A stretch of 64,000 nucleotides of DNA, from positions 11,260,262 to 11,324,261 of the forward strand of contig NW_024037055.1 in NCBI RefSeq assembly GCF_015706575.1. The letters run 5' to 3'. Position 1 is the first letter of the stretch. Every line of letters begins with the position of its first letter. Source of the DNA: Patiria miniata. Its lineage: Eukaryota; Echinodermata; Asteroidea; Valvatida; Asterinidae. Position numbers and translations under genes: made by a program. Below the pieces are notes generated by a model. The model worked only from the letters and a program-made list of their open reading frames with translations, ran no database searches and had not been told where the DNA came from. This document shows positions 45,548-55,382 of this stretch, piece after piece.

Positions 45548-46964
45548 CAGTCGGCTCCCGTTATAACGAGGTCCGATGGACTTTCACAATACTGTCGTTA
45601 TAGCCGGAACCTCGCTAAAACCGGAGCGCAGTTTTCCCCATTCGTTGTGCACAAGGTACGGTACATGTGCGTGCATGTTTTAATCGTGTAACGCACGTCC
45701 GAAGACATGAAAAGATGGTCATTTGTTGGTATGTAAGTCTGTTAATAATGTATATTAAATATTTAACTGATGGTGATGAATAAAATACCTTTGAGGGAAC
45801 ATTGTTCAATATTTGAGGACCTGAATCCGGAGGAAAAGGCATCATCGCTGAGAAGAATCAGGCAAGTAGGTCACTCGCCCAAATCGTGCCGAGTGACATT
45901 TTGCTTTCATTTTGCATTTGCTGGAATCGGGCAAGAGAGGGCGCTAATATTACTTCCGGGTTTAAGTGTCTCCATGTGTAATTTCGCAGCAATTGGTGAT
46001 TATTGTTTGTCGGGAGGGATTCTTTTAAGATAATAATAATAAATAAACAAAAGTAATAATTTTGGATTAAAATTTGTACAATGTATATGTGGTGGGGCGT
46101 TTGAAGATCTTGGAAACCTGTTTTCATTGGGATTTTTTTTTCGGCGGGGCCGGAGGGGTTCTTAATTTGTTTAAGATTTTTATTTTTTTATTCTTCGGAT
46201 TCTTTTTTGGGGGTGGGAACCACGGTATGTTTTAAACTTTATTTTTTGAAGACAGACTGAATTATCTCTTTTTGGAATTATCTCTTTTCAGAGCCACTTG
46301 TTTTGTGATGCTGTGTTCTTTACTTCGGTTTTTTTTTATAGCCACAAGCCAACAATAGGGAGCAATTACGCACCCGATGTTCGGGCGATAGTACTAAAGG
46401 CTATTCCTTACAATGTTAACACTTAACTCCTGAGCGCCCCCTATTGTTAGTTTGTAATAATATAGAAACGTGGTACCGCAGTCGTAAGCAAACTTCAAAC
46501 CTGGTCACGCTAAGGGAAACCGCAGCGGGGGGTTAGCGACTAGACCAGCGGTCCACTGCGCCGATTATCACAGTCCCATTTAATTTATTTATAAAGTTCG
46601 GCGAGATGAAATAACGTTGGGTTGAAGTCTTTACAAAGGTACATTGATGGGTGAAGCTTAAGTGTGTTGCTTGAATTGGAAGACGGGAGCATGATACCCG
46701 TTTCGGGACAAAAGGTCTGTCGTTGACAAGCTGCAATGCCCGTAGTTTTGAAAAGATGTCGTTGTAAATGGGTTGAGAACAATGCTTTTCCTCGCATTGG
46801 GTCAGCCGAAATCGTCGTAATAGCCGAAGTCTCGTTATGTCCGTGCACGTAATAACCAAATATTTCCCCATAGTAATGTACACAAATTGTTCGGGACTGG
46901 GAGAATGTGCTCGTTACATCCGGGTTATCGTTATGACCAAGCTCGTTATAACGGGAGTCGACTG
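45548..46964. mobile_element. Pogo/Tigger-like element with CAGTCGGCTCCCGTTATAAC ends
   Basis: Left CAGTCGGCTCCCGTTATAAC and right GTTATAACGGGAGTCGACTG, bounded by TA (45546-45547, 46965-46966). Subterminal blocks CTGTCGTTATAGCC and ACCTCGCTAAAACCGGAGC repeat the theme, as in Tigger elements. 1417 bp without a transposase frame. It contains a possible tRNA-like promoter (46497-46565) and half of a histone-type hairpin sequence (TCTTTTCAGAGCCAC, near 46285). Confidence 0.8.
46497..46565 (-). other. Possible tRNA-derived SINE head
   Basis: On the minus strand GCGCAGTGGACCGCTGGTC and TGGTCTAGTCGCTAAC resemble a tRNA D-arm/A box, and AGGTTTGAAG a weak B box. No credible cloverleaf. Confidence 0.3.
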
Positions 46965-46966
46965 TA

Positions 46967-47470
46967 TTAAGAAAGATTTTTGTATTTTAAATTTTGAAGT
47001 CCGAATTTTTTTTATCCAAAACCTACAGTGCTGTCCGGAAGCTGGACAGAAACAAAATCATTTTGTTTCAATTTAGTTTTCAATTTTTTGCACTGAACAC
47101 CCAGAAATGATCATCAAATTCGACATTTTAAACAAGGATTAATGGAAATTCTCAATTTCTTTGTAAGTTGTAAACAAAAAAAATTCATGCCAAAATAAAT
47201 AAAGTGCGCCGCGCTAGGGGGCCGTCATCAACAATACTTGTCAATAGCAGCACCGGTTAATACAGTGCACACCATGGCCAGTGTATTGTATAGGCAGTAT
47301 GAATGCGTTTGCGGAACCGGCCAAACGGCCAGCAGTTACTCTGGTGGGTATAGAAAACAAAATTCAAAGACTTCAAATCTTATATGGTGGAATAATGAAT
47401 AATGAATAATGAATAATTTCCGAACAAGTTGCATCTATCGCCATGATTTAATTCCCCTGAACAATCATGT
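46967..47470. other. Non-coding, nothing recognised
   Basis: Apart from three copies of AATGAATAATG near 47395-47415, nothing stands out. Confidence 0.4.
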
Positions 47471-47478
47471 AGCAGGCC

Positions 47479-48456
47479 TAGTCCGAGTAACTTGGACCCA
47501 ACTTATCGCCTTTTTAAAAATTTGGACATGGTCTGGCGATAGTAGGGTCCAAGCCCATTCCTCGACCTAGACAACACAGTCACTGACAGTCCCAAAAACC
47601 AACATTTTCCAACAAAAAACATCAGATTTCACCTTCAAAACGGCCTCCAAATTACTAGATATGTCACCTGAGGTACAAGTAGACATAGATGATTAAGATG
47701 GTTGTACTTAAGTTTACTTACGATCCGGAAAAAAAGTGAAATTTTCCGTTCAATTCTGGAGACCCCCTCTGCCTAGGTTGTCGTTGTTGTGCTCACGTTC
47801 AAAACTGCATGATAATGGCGTCTGACCTCGACCTCATGCAAATGTGGTGCGGTGCGCTTGCGCATAATGCACTGCATGCATACACGGCAGATTCCCCTGC
47901 GCCGCGCCGACGACTGTTTCCTGATGTAGAGCGCTGTGTAAGTTCGCGGTACGCCTGGGAGTCGCGCTGGCTAGCCAGGCGTACCGCGAACTTACACAGC
48001 GCTCTACATCAGGAAACAGTCGTCGGCGCGGCGCAGGGGAATCTGCCGTGTATGCTGCATTATGTGCATTATGCGCAAGCGCGCCGCACCACATTTGCAT
48101 GAGGTCGAGGTCACACGCCATTATCATGCAGTTTTGAACGTGAGCACAACAACGACAACCTAGGCAGAGGGGGTCTCCAGAATTGAACGGAAAATTTCAC
48201 TTTTTTCCGGATCGTAAGTAAACTTAAGTACAACCATCTTAATCATCTATGTCTACTTGTACCTCAGGTGACATATCTAGTAATTTGGAGGCCGTTTTGA
48301 AGGTGAAATCTGATGTTTTTTGTTGGAAAATGTTGGTTTTTGGGACTGTCAGTGACTGTGTTGTCTAGGTCGAGGAATGGGCTTGGACCCTACTATCGCC
48401 AGACCATGTCCAAATTTTTAAAATGGCGATAAGTTGGGTCCAAGTTACTCGGACTA
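47479..48456. mobile_element. Family C: 978-bp near-perfect palindrome
   Basis: Ends TAGTCCGAGTAACTTGGACC and its inverse (...CAAGTTACTCGGACTA). 9-bp duplication TAGCAGGCC at 47470-47478 and 48457-48465. The two arms pair along their whole length (about 480 bp each) with few mismatches; the loop is about 15 nt (47959-47973, GAGTCGCGCTGGCTA). Two mirror-image open frames of 97 codons arise from the symmetry and are not genes. The very high arm identity implies recent origin or arm conversion. Confidence 0.93.
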
Positions 48457-48689
48457 TAGCAGGCCGACAAACATGAAATCACGCTTCCGTGCGCGTTCCA
48501 TTTCGGCAGTTCGTTAACGGCAAGTGACGGTCGTAGGGGATTTATTTTTAAATGTAAGTGAGTATCCTAAAACTAAAACCATTTTTGAAAAGTAGATTGA
48601 ATAACCTTTCCATCGGTACCAAAGTTTAAGTCCTTGGCGTTTTCGTCTTCCTGAAAACGAGAGCTAGTTTTCTGAAATTTCGGAACCGG

Positions 48690-49609
48690 TGAGGAATGTC
48701 GGACACTTCGCCCCATTTCCACGTCGCCCCATGTCACTTCGCCCCTAACCACTTCGCCCCATCCCCACTTCGCCCCATCCCCACATCGCCCCATCCCCAC
48801 TTCGCCCCATCCCCACTTCGCCCCATCCCCACTTCGCCCCATCCCCACTTCGCCCCATCCCCACTTCGCCCCAGCCGTTACATGTAAAAAAAAAAATCTC
48901 ATCTATTTTTTTGGCTTAAAAAAAAACTATTTCAATAGATTCACTAATTGCTAACCAACGGAAAGAATTAGCCCATCACCAAATGAACAATTCATAACCA
49001 ACCTCTCAAGCTAGGCTCTCCCCTACCGAGAAAAAAGCTTGAAGTAAAAGATCCAACTTTGTTCCCAACCCGGCTATACCAACCCGTCTCCCACTTATCT
49101 GAGAACGACAATACCTTTGACATCCTAATTTCACTCTTGGAGGAACCAATCTCATCAATGAAGTTGTAAGTCTCACATATCAGACAAATTTTGACGGAAC
49201 ATTTTCCTCAAGGCAGTGAGTTCCTTTGAACTCACTGACCCATACCTACGGGATTCTTTTGAATCCAGCGGCTGATGATTTTATTTAAGCCATCATTTCT
49301 CTCATCTGTGTCTCGAGCACCTCATCAGAGAGTTTGTATTTTTCCTGAGTTTCTAGAATTGGGAGCATTTATTATCTGGGGTCTTTGGCAGTTTATTTGG
49401 TCTGCACCCCTAGCCTTCCCTTTTTTATACTACATGGGGCGAAGTGGGGATGGGGCGAAGTGGGGATGGGGCGAAGCGGGGATGGGGCGAAGTGGGGATG
49501 GGGCGAAGCGGAGATGGGGCGATGTGGGGATGGGGCGAAGTGGGGATGGGGCGAAGTGGTTAGGGGCGAAGTGACATGGGGCGACGTGGAAATGGGGCGA
49601 AGCGTCCGA
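48690..49609. mobile_element. Element whose terminal inverted repeats are minisatellites
   Basis: The left end TCGGACACTTCGCCCCATTT and the right end (inverse with GCGTCCGA) enclose mirrored arrays of an 18-bp unit CTTCGCCCCATCCCCA: 48696-48876 (about 10 units) and 49434-49604 (about 9-10 units, inverted). Even the variants (CATGTCACTTCGCCCCTAAC) occur in the same order from each end, so the arrays are true inverted copies. The unique centre (48880-49430) has no recognised gene. Confidence 0.85.
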
Positions 49610-49614
49610 CACCC

Positions 49615-49740
49615 GGTCAAATTGCGGAACTGGTCAATTGACTGTGTAGGCCTACCAAACTTTAGTTTGGTACTGGACAGTCATCTGCAAAAGTCAGTTT
49701 TGAACAGAACTCGTACAAAATAGAGGTGTCCTAAAAGTAA
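49615..49740. repeat. Inverse copy of 43785-43866
   Basis: GGTCAATTGACTGTGTAGG and GTACTGGACAGTCATCTGC... to AGAGGTGTCC are the reverse complement of 43785-43866, with a 28-bp extra hairpin (CTTTAGTTTGG region) here. The two copies lie about 5.8 kb apart. Confidence 0.8.
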
Positions 49741-49876
49741 GGATTACCATATTTTACAAGTATTATCTTGATGAGGACTGAAACAAAAATGTGAAGTTTA
49801 CCAGAATTTCGTTCACCACGATCACAGGACATGCAGGCAGGACATGCAGGATGACATGGATAAGTCTCCCGTATAC

Positions 49877-49972
49877 ACTCGGCCGTCTCATCGTTTACCG
49901 TCGACTGAGGGCGCTTTGGCCGGTCAAGAGCATAGCGCCCTCAGTCGATGGTAAACGATGAGACGGCCGAGT
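49877..49972. repeat. Short foldback with 39-bp arms
   Basis: ACTCGGCCGTCTCATCGTTT...pairs with ...AAACGATGAGACGGCCGAGT; two mismatches and a loop of about 18 nt (TTGGCCGGTCAAGAGCAT). Probably a MITE in the left arm of the large foldback. Confidence 0.85.
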
Positions 49973-50198
49973 AGGATGACCGTTTTAGCCGATTGTCGGC
50001 TAACTTTGACAGAATTTTTGTTAACGAGTTTGACAGAAAATTTGACAGAATGGATTTTTTTTTACAGATTTCTGCAAAAATGGTTGTTTGACAGAGAAAA
50101 AAAACCAGCAAATTTGAACAAAAAGGTGCAGGCCTACACTAGTTTTAAAAAGCTTCAAACCCTAGCTTGCATAGTTTTTTTTTTATCCGTTGTGACAG

Positions 50199-50355
50199 GT
50201 AATTCTGTCCCCCCTGGTAAATGTGTCCCCCCGGACACATTTACCGGCTCGTAACCCGGTAAATGTGTCCGGGGGACACTTTTACCTAGGTAAATTTGTC
50301 CCCCTCCAGGTAAAAATGTCCCCCTGCCCAACGGTGAAAGTGTCCCCCTGGAAAA
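50199..50355. repeat. GTCCCC-type palindromic minisatellite, block 1
   Basis: Units GGTAAATGTGTCCCCCCGGA, GGTAAATTTGTCCCCCTCCA, GGTAAAAATGTCCCCCTGCC and so on; several are paired as mirror images across CCGG or CCTAGG centres. Confidence 0.9.
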
Positions 50356-50389
50356 TGTGTCCCCATGTAGTATGTACTGAGAGCAGCAG

Positions 50390-50777
50390 GCGTAATTTTT
50401 ATTCCTAGGAGGGTTAGGGGCAATGTCATGAATAATTCATGTTTATCCACGAGAACGGACAATGACATCAACAGCATTGTTGTTAGTTACTCAACTAGTT
50501 TCAATACATTTAAGCATTTTTAAGAACGGTTGTCGTCAAGCTACCACACAGTAGCCTAGTGGATAGCGAGATGAGCTATAGATACAAAGATCCCTGGTTC
50601 GAATCCACGTCGTTGCTGCTCATTTTCATCAACTATTTTTCTTCTCCAAATTTATCACTGAGATAATTTTAAATTGAGGGGAAAATAGAACGAGAACCTA
50701 AGTCTTGCAATGATTCAAAGGAAAAACTGAATTATTCATGACATTGCCCCTAACCCTCCTAGGAAAAAAAATTACGC
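50390..50777. mobile_element. MITE GCGTAATTTTT...ACGC with 9-bp duplication
   Basis: Arms of about 50 bp (GCGTAATTTTTATTCCTAGG... and inverse). Perfect 9-bp duplication GAGCAGCAG at 50381-50389 and 50778-50786. A tRNA-like sequence lies in its centre (50548-50618). 388 bp, non-coding. Confidence 0.85.
50548..50618 (+). other. tRNA-derived promoter (SINE head)
   Basis: TAGCCTAGTGGATAG (A box) and GGTTCGAATCC (B box) at the right spacing; acceptor and anticodon stems do not form well. Pol III promoter relic inside the MITE above. Confidence 0.6.
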
Positions 50778-51179
50778 GAGCAGCAGCGTGTCGCACGCGC
50801 CAGTACATGCTGCAGGATTTGAGGCAGTGATTATAACATGTGTACATGCGTCTCCCTCTACAATGGAAATTCGTCCAATAGGAAATTTCGTTAGCGCTAT
50901 GATGGGAACACAGACCAATCCAAGGAGACGTTGTATCATACTATCAATGAGACGAGGGCCATCGCCATGCATCGCCACTGTGTTGACCTATCGCGGTAGA
51001 ATCGCAATAGACTTCACCGTACTCCGAATCGAAACATTGTGTTCACGTATCACCTAATAGACTAAATTAATTATTTTGTATATTCATGAAGGGCAGACTA
51101 AAAGTCCAAAATGTATACCTTGTAGAGTGAATTCATCAAAACAATAACCTTCCGGGTTTCAAAAGAGGGGGGAAAAAAC

Positions 51180-51437
51180 CTGGGGGACAGAATTACCTGG
51201 AGGGGGCAGAATTACCTGGAGGGGGACAGAATCAACGGGCCAGGGAGGACACTTTTACCTAGGTAATTGTGTCCCCCCGGACACTTTTACCGGAGGACAG
51301 GATTACCTTCCACACCGGTGTGGACGGTAATTCTGTCCCCCGTTAAAAGTGTCCGGGGGGACAGAATTATTACCTAGGTAAAAGTGTCCTCCCCGGCCCG
51401 TTAATTCTGTCCCCCTTCAGGTAATTCTGTCCCCTCC
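51180..51437. repeat. GTCCCC-type palindromic minisatellite, block 2 (foldback centre)
   Basis: Units GGGGGACAGAATTACCTGGA on the left and their inverse on the right, meeting at TCCACACCGGTGTGGA. CCTAGGTAA and CCGGGGGGACA half-palindromes repeat on both sides. Confidence 0.9.
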
Positions 51438-51759
51438 AAGGGCGGATCCAGGGGGGGGGGCCAAAGGGGGCCATGGCCCCCCCCCCAAAAAAAAAAAAAA
51501 CGAAACCAATTTTTTTTTTTTTATGTGACATCGCAATAAAGGCAGGCAATGAGTACACCACCATCTTTTCCTCAAAAAAACATTGGTTAAAGTGGTCAGA
51601 AATTGCCTCAGATCGCACCACAGAGCATCTAGAATCCAAAAATTTTTCGGGGCCCTTAAGGGGGCCCCGAACCCCACGCCGTAATTTTTTTGACCCACAT
51701 TTTTGGGGGACCAAATTTTTTTTGGCCCCCCCTAAAATTGTGTTCTGGATCCGCCCTTG
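51438..51759. mobile_element. AAGGGCGGATCCA MITE
   Basis: Terminal AAGGGCGGATCCA and TGGATCCGCCCTT (51438-51450, 51746-51758). Flanking repeat GTCCCCTCC (51429-51437 and 51760-51768), one base off the right end. The inside is rich in G/C and A runs with GGGGCC motifs near both ends. Inserted into a unit of the GTCCCC minisatellite. Confidence 0.85.
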
Positions 51760-52162
51760 GTCCCCTCCAGGTTTTTTTGTCCCCCTAGTTTTGCATGCAA
51801 CGCAGAAGGCCAGTTCTCTATATTGTTTTGATGAATTCAGTCTACAAACAGGGTATACATTTTTTACTTTTTAGTCTGACCTTCATGAAGATGAAAACAA
51901 TTAACTTTTTGGTCTCTTTCTTAGATGTGAAATGTGAACACAATGTTTCGATCGATTCGGACTGAGTACGGTGAAAATACAGCGGCCACCGTAGAATTTC
52001 CTATTGGATGAATTTCCTTAGTGTAGCGGGATAGCATTATGTACACATGCGATAAACACTGCCACAAATCTTGCAGCATGTACTTAAGGCGATGCTCGCT
52101 CACGAACACGACTCGTATCATCGCATGGGTGATATTGTTGATGTACCCTAACGTGGCGCGGC

Positions 52163-52750
52163 CCCTAACGTGGCGCACTTTGATTTTTCGCCTGTAGCGC
52201 CTAGCTAGAGCAAAAGTTTTAACTGAAATTTCACAGAAAGTGAAATTTCATCAAGTTATAAACACTCCCGTTCATAAATCGCGAGTTTATTTACCCGCTA
52301 CAAAGTTAAAAAAAATAAATATTTTGGCGTGATTTTTCCGATTTTATTTTCAAGTGCAAAGTGAACCCTTTGAAAATGCCCCGAAAAATAAGAAAATAAT
52401 TTTGTGACAAACATCTGGCTGGGTATGTAGGTAGAGATAATAATGATTTATCAGAATTTATCGAGTTTACAGAAATTCTTAAATGTTAATTTGGAATTTT
52501 CCGAGATTTATTTAAGTGCGCCACGTTAGAGAACACTCCGCCAAATTGTGCCCAATTTCCGGACGCCACCGTTTTTTAATTTCGGCTTAAATTTTATGAA
52601 ACCGAAATTGTTCACAGAGGTTAAACAGCAAGCATTAATAAGGTAAAAGTACCAGTATTCCACTGCATGAATTTGAGGTTTGTCCACAAAGAGGTTTGGC
52701 AACACTACACGAGGAAATTTGGGTAAGCTTCGAAGTGCGCCACGTTAGGG
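52163..52750. mobile_element. MITE with CCCTAACGTGGCGCAC ends
   Basis: CCTAACGTGGCGCACTTTG at left (a second partial copy at 52146) and AAGTGCGCCACGTTAGGG at right (52733-52750). A third internal copy, AAGTGCGCCACGTTAG, lies at 52515. TGTACC flanks (52143 and 52759) may be the duplication. Non-coding. Confidence 0.65.
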
Positions 52751-52784
52751 AACACGACTGTACCATTGAGCTCCATGGTGATAC

Positions 52785-52955
52785 TTGCACGGGGACACAT
52801 TTACCAGGGGGAAACTTTCAACGTTGGGCAGGGGGACATATTTACCAGGGAGGGGGACAGATTTACCTAGGTAAATGTGTCCCCCCGGACAGATTTACCG
52901 GGTCGCGATCTGTCCGGGGACACATTTACCAGGGGGGACAGAATTACCTGCCACA
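52785..52955. repeat. GTCCCC-type palindromic minisatellite, block 3
   Basis: GGGGACACATTTACCAGGGG, GGACAGATTTACC and CCTAGGTAAATGTGTCCCC units; it mirrors block 1 as the right arm of the 3.6-kb foldback. Confidence 0.9.
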
Positions 52956-53408
52956 CCGGCCGTAGCGCGGTAATGCATGCAGTCATAATGTCTAGTCTAT
53001 GCGCTATGCATGCAGTACAGTGCATTAAAAATACAGCGCGAACAGCGACCTCACGCGGCCACTATACGCCTTGGTTAATCGTCCATGTGAGGTTTTGGGG
53101 GTGGTGCTCATAATATGTTAATTTAGCAGATTTTTTATAAATCTGACAAAGTGACAGATTTTTGATGTGCATTTAGCAGAATTTGGCTCTTACCTTACGG
53201 TCACCCTGCGGCCGAGAGCCAGACTCTTGCACGAACTTATTGAAGTACTGTGAAGTGTGATCGTGGTGAACGAAATTCTGGTAAATTTCACATTTTTGTT
53301 TGACATTTGAGAAATTTCAACCCACCCTAGAGGTATCAATCCTCATCAAGATAATACTTGTGAAATACAGTCGTTTTCCTAGTTCCGGATCGCTTCAATT
53401 TCAAGTAA
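52956..53408. other. Spacer and right outer arm
   Basis: 53256-53370 is the right outer arm of the large foldback. The rest is unrecognised; 53119-53180 repeats TTTAGCAGA(A/T)TTT and TGACAGATTT. Confidence 0.4.
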
Positions 53409-53417
53409 CGCAGTGGC

Positions 53418-54841
53418 TAGCCCCATAAATGTGGCCTATTTACTGGACTGCCTCCGTAAACATAGGCCACACATCCACATGTACAAAAATCGTGTCGACT
53501 TTGCCAAATTTTGATTTTCACATTTAGGCTTAGTTTGTAGGATTGTTTTGCTTTAGAAGCATACTCACCCTCTTTATAGGCTAGTCAGAAAGTGCTGCCT
53601 TTTTCAGATGTCTAATTTTTGTGAAATTTCATGTTGAAATTTTGATACGCAAACGTTAGCTGGAGTTACCCAGCCCTGAGTTTTATCATTGGGTTGTCTA
53701 TAAGGGCTGGAGCGAATTTTTCTCGTAACTTGTAGTATTTGCAAAAATTTTTGGAAAATGTTCAATTCTGTCCCCGTTACACACTAATTGCAACTGCAAC
53801 TCACCCCAAACTTGCCTGGAATAACCATTACACAGGTCCTTGAAGTAAAAAACGATCCACGATGAAGATTCAGCCTACAATTGCAGTGAAAACAGGAGGA
53901 ATAACCGCTAACTTGACAACCTTGCTGGATTGGCCAGGACCGCCATTGGTTTGTGCACAAAAAAAATTGTGTACAATGAATGGCGGTCGATTAACAGGCA
54001 CAGAGAGAGCGATCGCTGTCAACTACTCGTTTTTGCCGGCTGCGCTGGCTGTTGGCGCATGACGTCACGCGGAAGCGTATGACCCGATGACTGTTTCATG
54101 CACTATTGGTTGCGGTTCCAGTACCAAAGCTGTGATGCGAGTGGTAAACCTCATATTAGTGCATGAAACAGTCATCGGGTGTTACGCTTCCGCGTGACGT
54201 CACGCGCCATCAGCCAGCGCAGCCGGCAAAAATGAGTAGTTGACAGCGATCGCTCTCTCTGTGCCTGTTAATCGACCGCCATTCATTGTACACAATTTTT
54301 TTGTGCACAAACCAATGGCGGTCCTGGCCAATCCAGCAAGGTTGTCAAGTTAGCGGTTATTCCTCCTGTTTTCACTGCAATTGTAGGCTGAATCTTCATT
54401 GTGGATCGTTTTTTACTTCAAGGACCTGTGTAATGGTTATTCCAGGCAAGTTTGGGGTGAGTTGCAGTTGCAATTAGTGTGTAACGGGGACAAAATTGAA
54501 CATTTTCCAAAATTTTTTGCAAATACTACAAGTTACGAGAAAAATTCGCTCCAGCCCTTATAGACAACCCAATGATAAAACTCAGGGCTGGGTAACTCCA
54601 GCTACGCAAACGTGTAAAAATGAATCTGGAAATTTCACGAAAAATATACATCTGAAAAAGGCAGCACTTTCTGACTAGCCTATATAGAGGGTGAGAATGC
54701 TTCTAAAGCAAAAAAAACCTACAAAGTAAGCCTAAATGTGAAAATCAAAATTTGGCAAAGTCGACACGATTTTTGTACATGTGGATGTGTGGCCTATGTT
54801 TACGGAGGCAGTCCAGTAAATAGGCCACATTTATGGGGCTA
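53418..54841. mobile_element. Family A: 1.4-kb foldback, TAGCCCCATAAATGTGG ends, 9-bp duplication
   Basis: Ends TAGCCCCATAAATGTGGCC and the inverse. Duplication CGCAGTGGC at 53409-53417 and 54842-54850. Arms of about 670-690 bp pair almost base for base (e.g. GACCGCCATT(G/C)... with its inverse); the loop is about 50 nt (54110-54155). One small deletion (ATGTTGAAATTTTGAT...) separates the arms near 53628-53655. TGACGTCA-like and ATGACTGTTTCATG motifs lie next to the loop. No gene. Confidence 0.93.
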
Positions 54842-54850
54842 CGCAGTGGC

Positions 54851-54945
54851 TAGCTCTACTGAGTGGAGCGCTGAATTACGGGTACCCCTCATACTAGCTA
54901 GTATGGAGGGGTACCCGTAATTCAGCGCTCCACTCAGTAGAGCTA
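54851..54945. mobile_element. Family B miniature: 95-bp perfect palindrome
   Basis: TAGCTCTACTGAGTGGAGCG to its inverse, about 45-bp arms around TACTAGCTAGTA; one extra base in one arm at most. Flanks CGCAGTGGC (54842-54850) and CACAGTGGC (54946-54954) are a 9-bp duplication with one change. It keeps only the terminal ~45 bp of the 2.1-kb family B element. Confidence 0.93.
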
Positions 54946-54954
54946 CACAGTGGC

Positions 54955-55382
54955 TATTGTTAGTTACGGCAGCCGTAACGCATTTCCCATTTTCTATCAT
55001 TACTGCAACTGTAGTGCAACAAAAGTACTGCAACTTTTATAAAAACATGAGAAGAAAATATAAATTAGAAGGAAAAAAGTGAATTTGAACATTATGAAAT
55101 TCGGACTTTATTTCCCTTTTAAAAAATCCTCAGGTTAGAAAAGGAAAAAAATTCGAGTGCAAAACTGAGATGCGAACCCGCAACCTCGCGGTGCAAAATC
55201 CTACCCACTATCGACTGAGCTGTCGCACTGCTCACCAAAACATGGGAAAACAAATAATTATAATATATACCTGCGTACGTATCAAAAAAGTATCGTTGAG
55301 GGCGCTAAACAACGAATGCCGCAACGATAGCCACTTCGTTCAAGTAAAACCCTAGCTTGACATAGCTTGACTGGGCCGGGGT
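54955..55382. other. Non-coding with a tRNA-like sequence
   Basis: On the minus strand at 55165-55232, CAGCTCAGTCGATAG (A box) and GGGTTCGCATCTC (B box) mark a tRNA-derived SINE head. Otherwise nothing recognised. Confidence 0.5.

Larger units (their letters stand above)
49750..53370. mobile_element. 3.6-kb nested foldback with GTCCCC minisatellite arms
   Basis: Outer arms: 49749-49826 (TTACAAGTATTATCTTGATG...) pair with 53256-53370. Next arms: 50199-50280 pair with 52870-52955 (GGTAATTCTGTCCCCCCTGG and its inverse). The inner sequence 50850-51180 pairs loosely with 51780-52085 (GAAACATTGTGTTCAC, ATTCATCAAAACAAT). The centre is TCCACACCGGTGTGGA (51309-51324). Four or more smaller elements have inserted. 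Outer target duplication not seen. Confidence 0.75.

Noticed and set aside
47809..48127. Two nearly identical 97-residue frames on opposite strands
   Set aside because: They are the same sequence read from the two arms of the family C palindrome, with no start context or domain.
48573..49723. Repetitive Gly/Trp/Lys or Ser/Pro/His-rich proteins
   Set aside because: Translations of the 18-bp minisatellite, which is open in several frames because 18 is a multiple of three.
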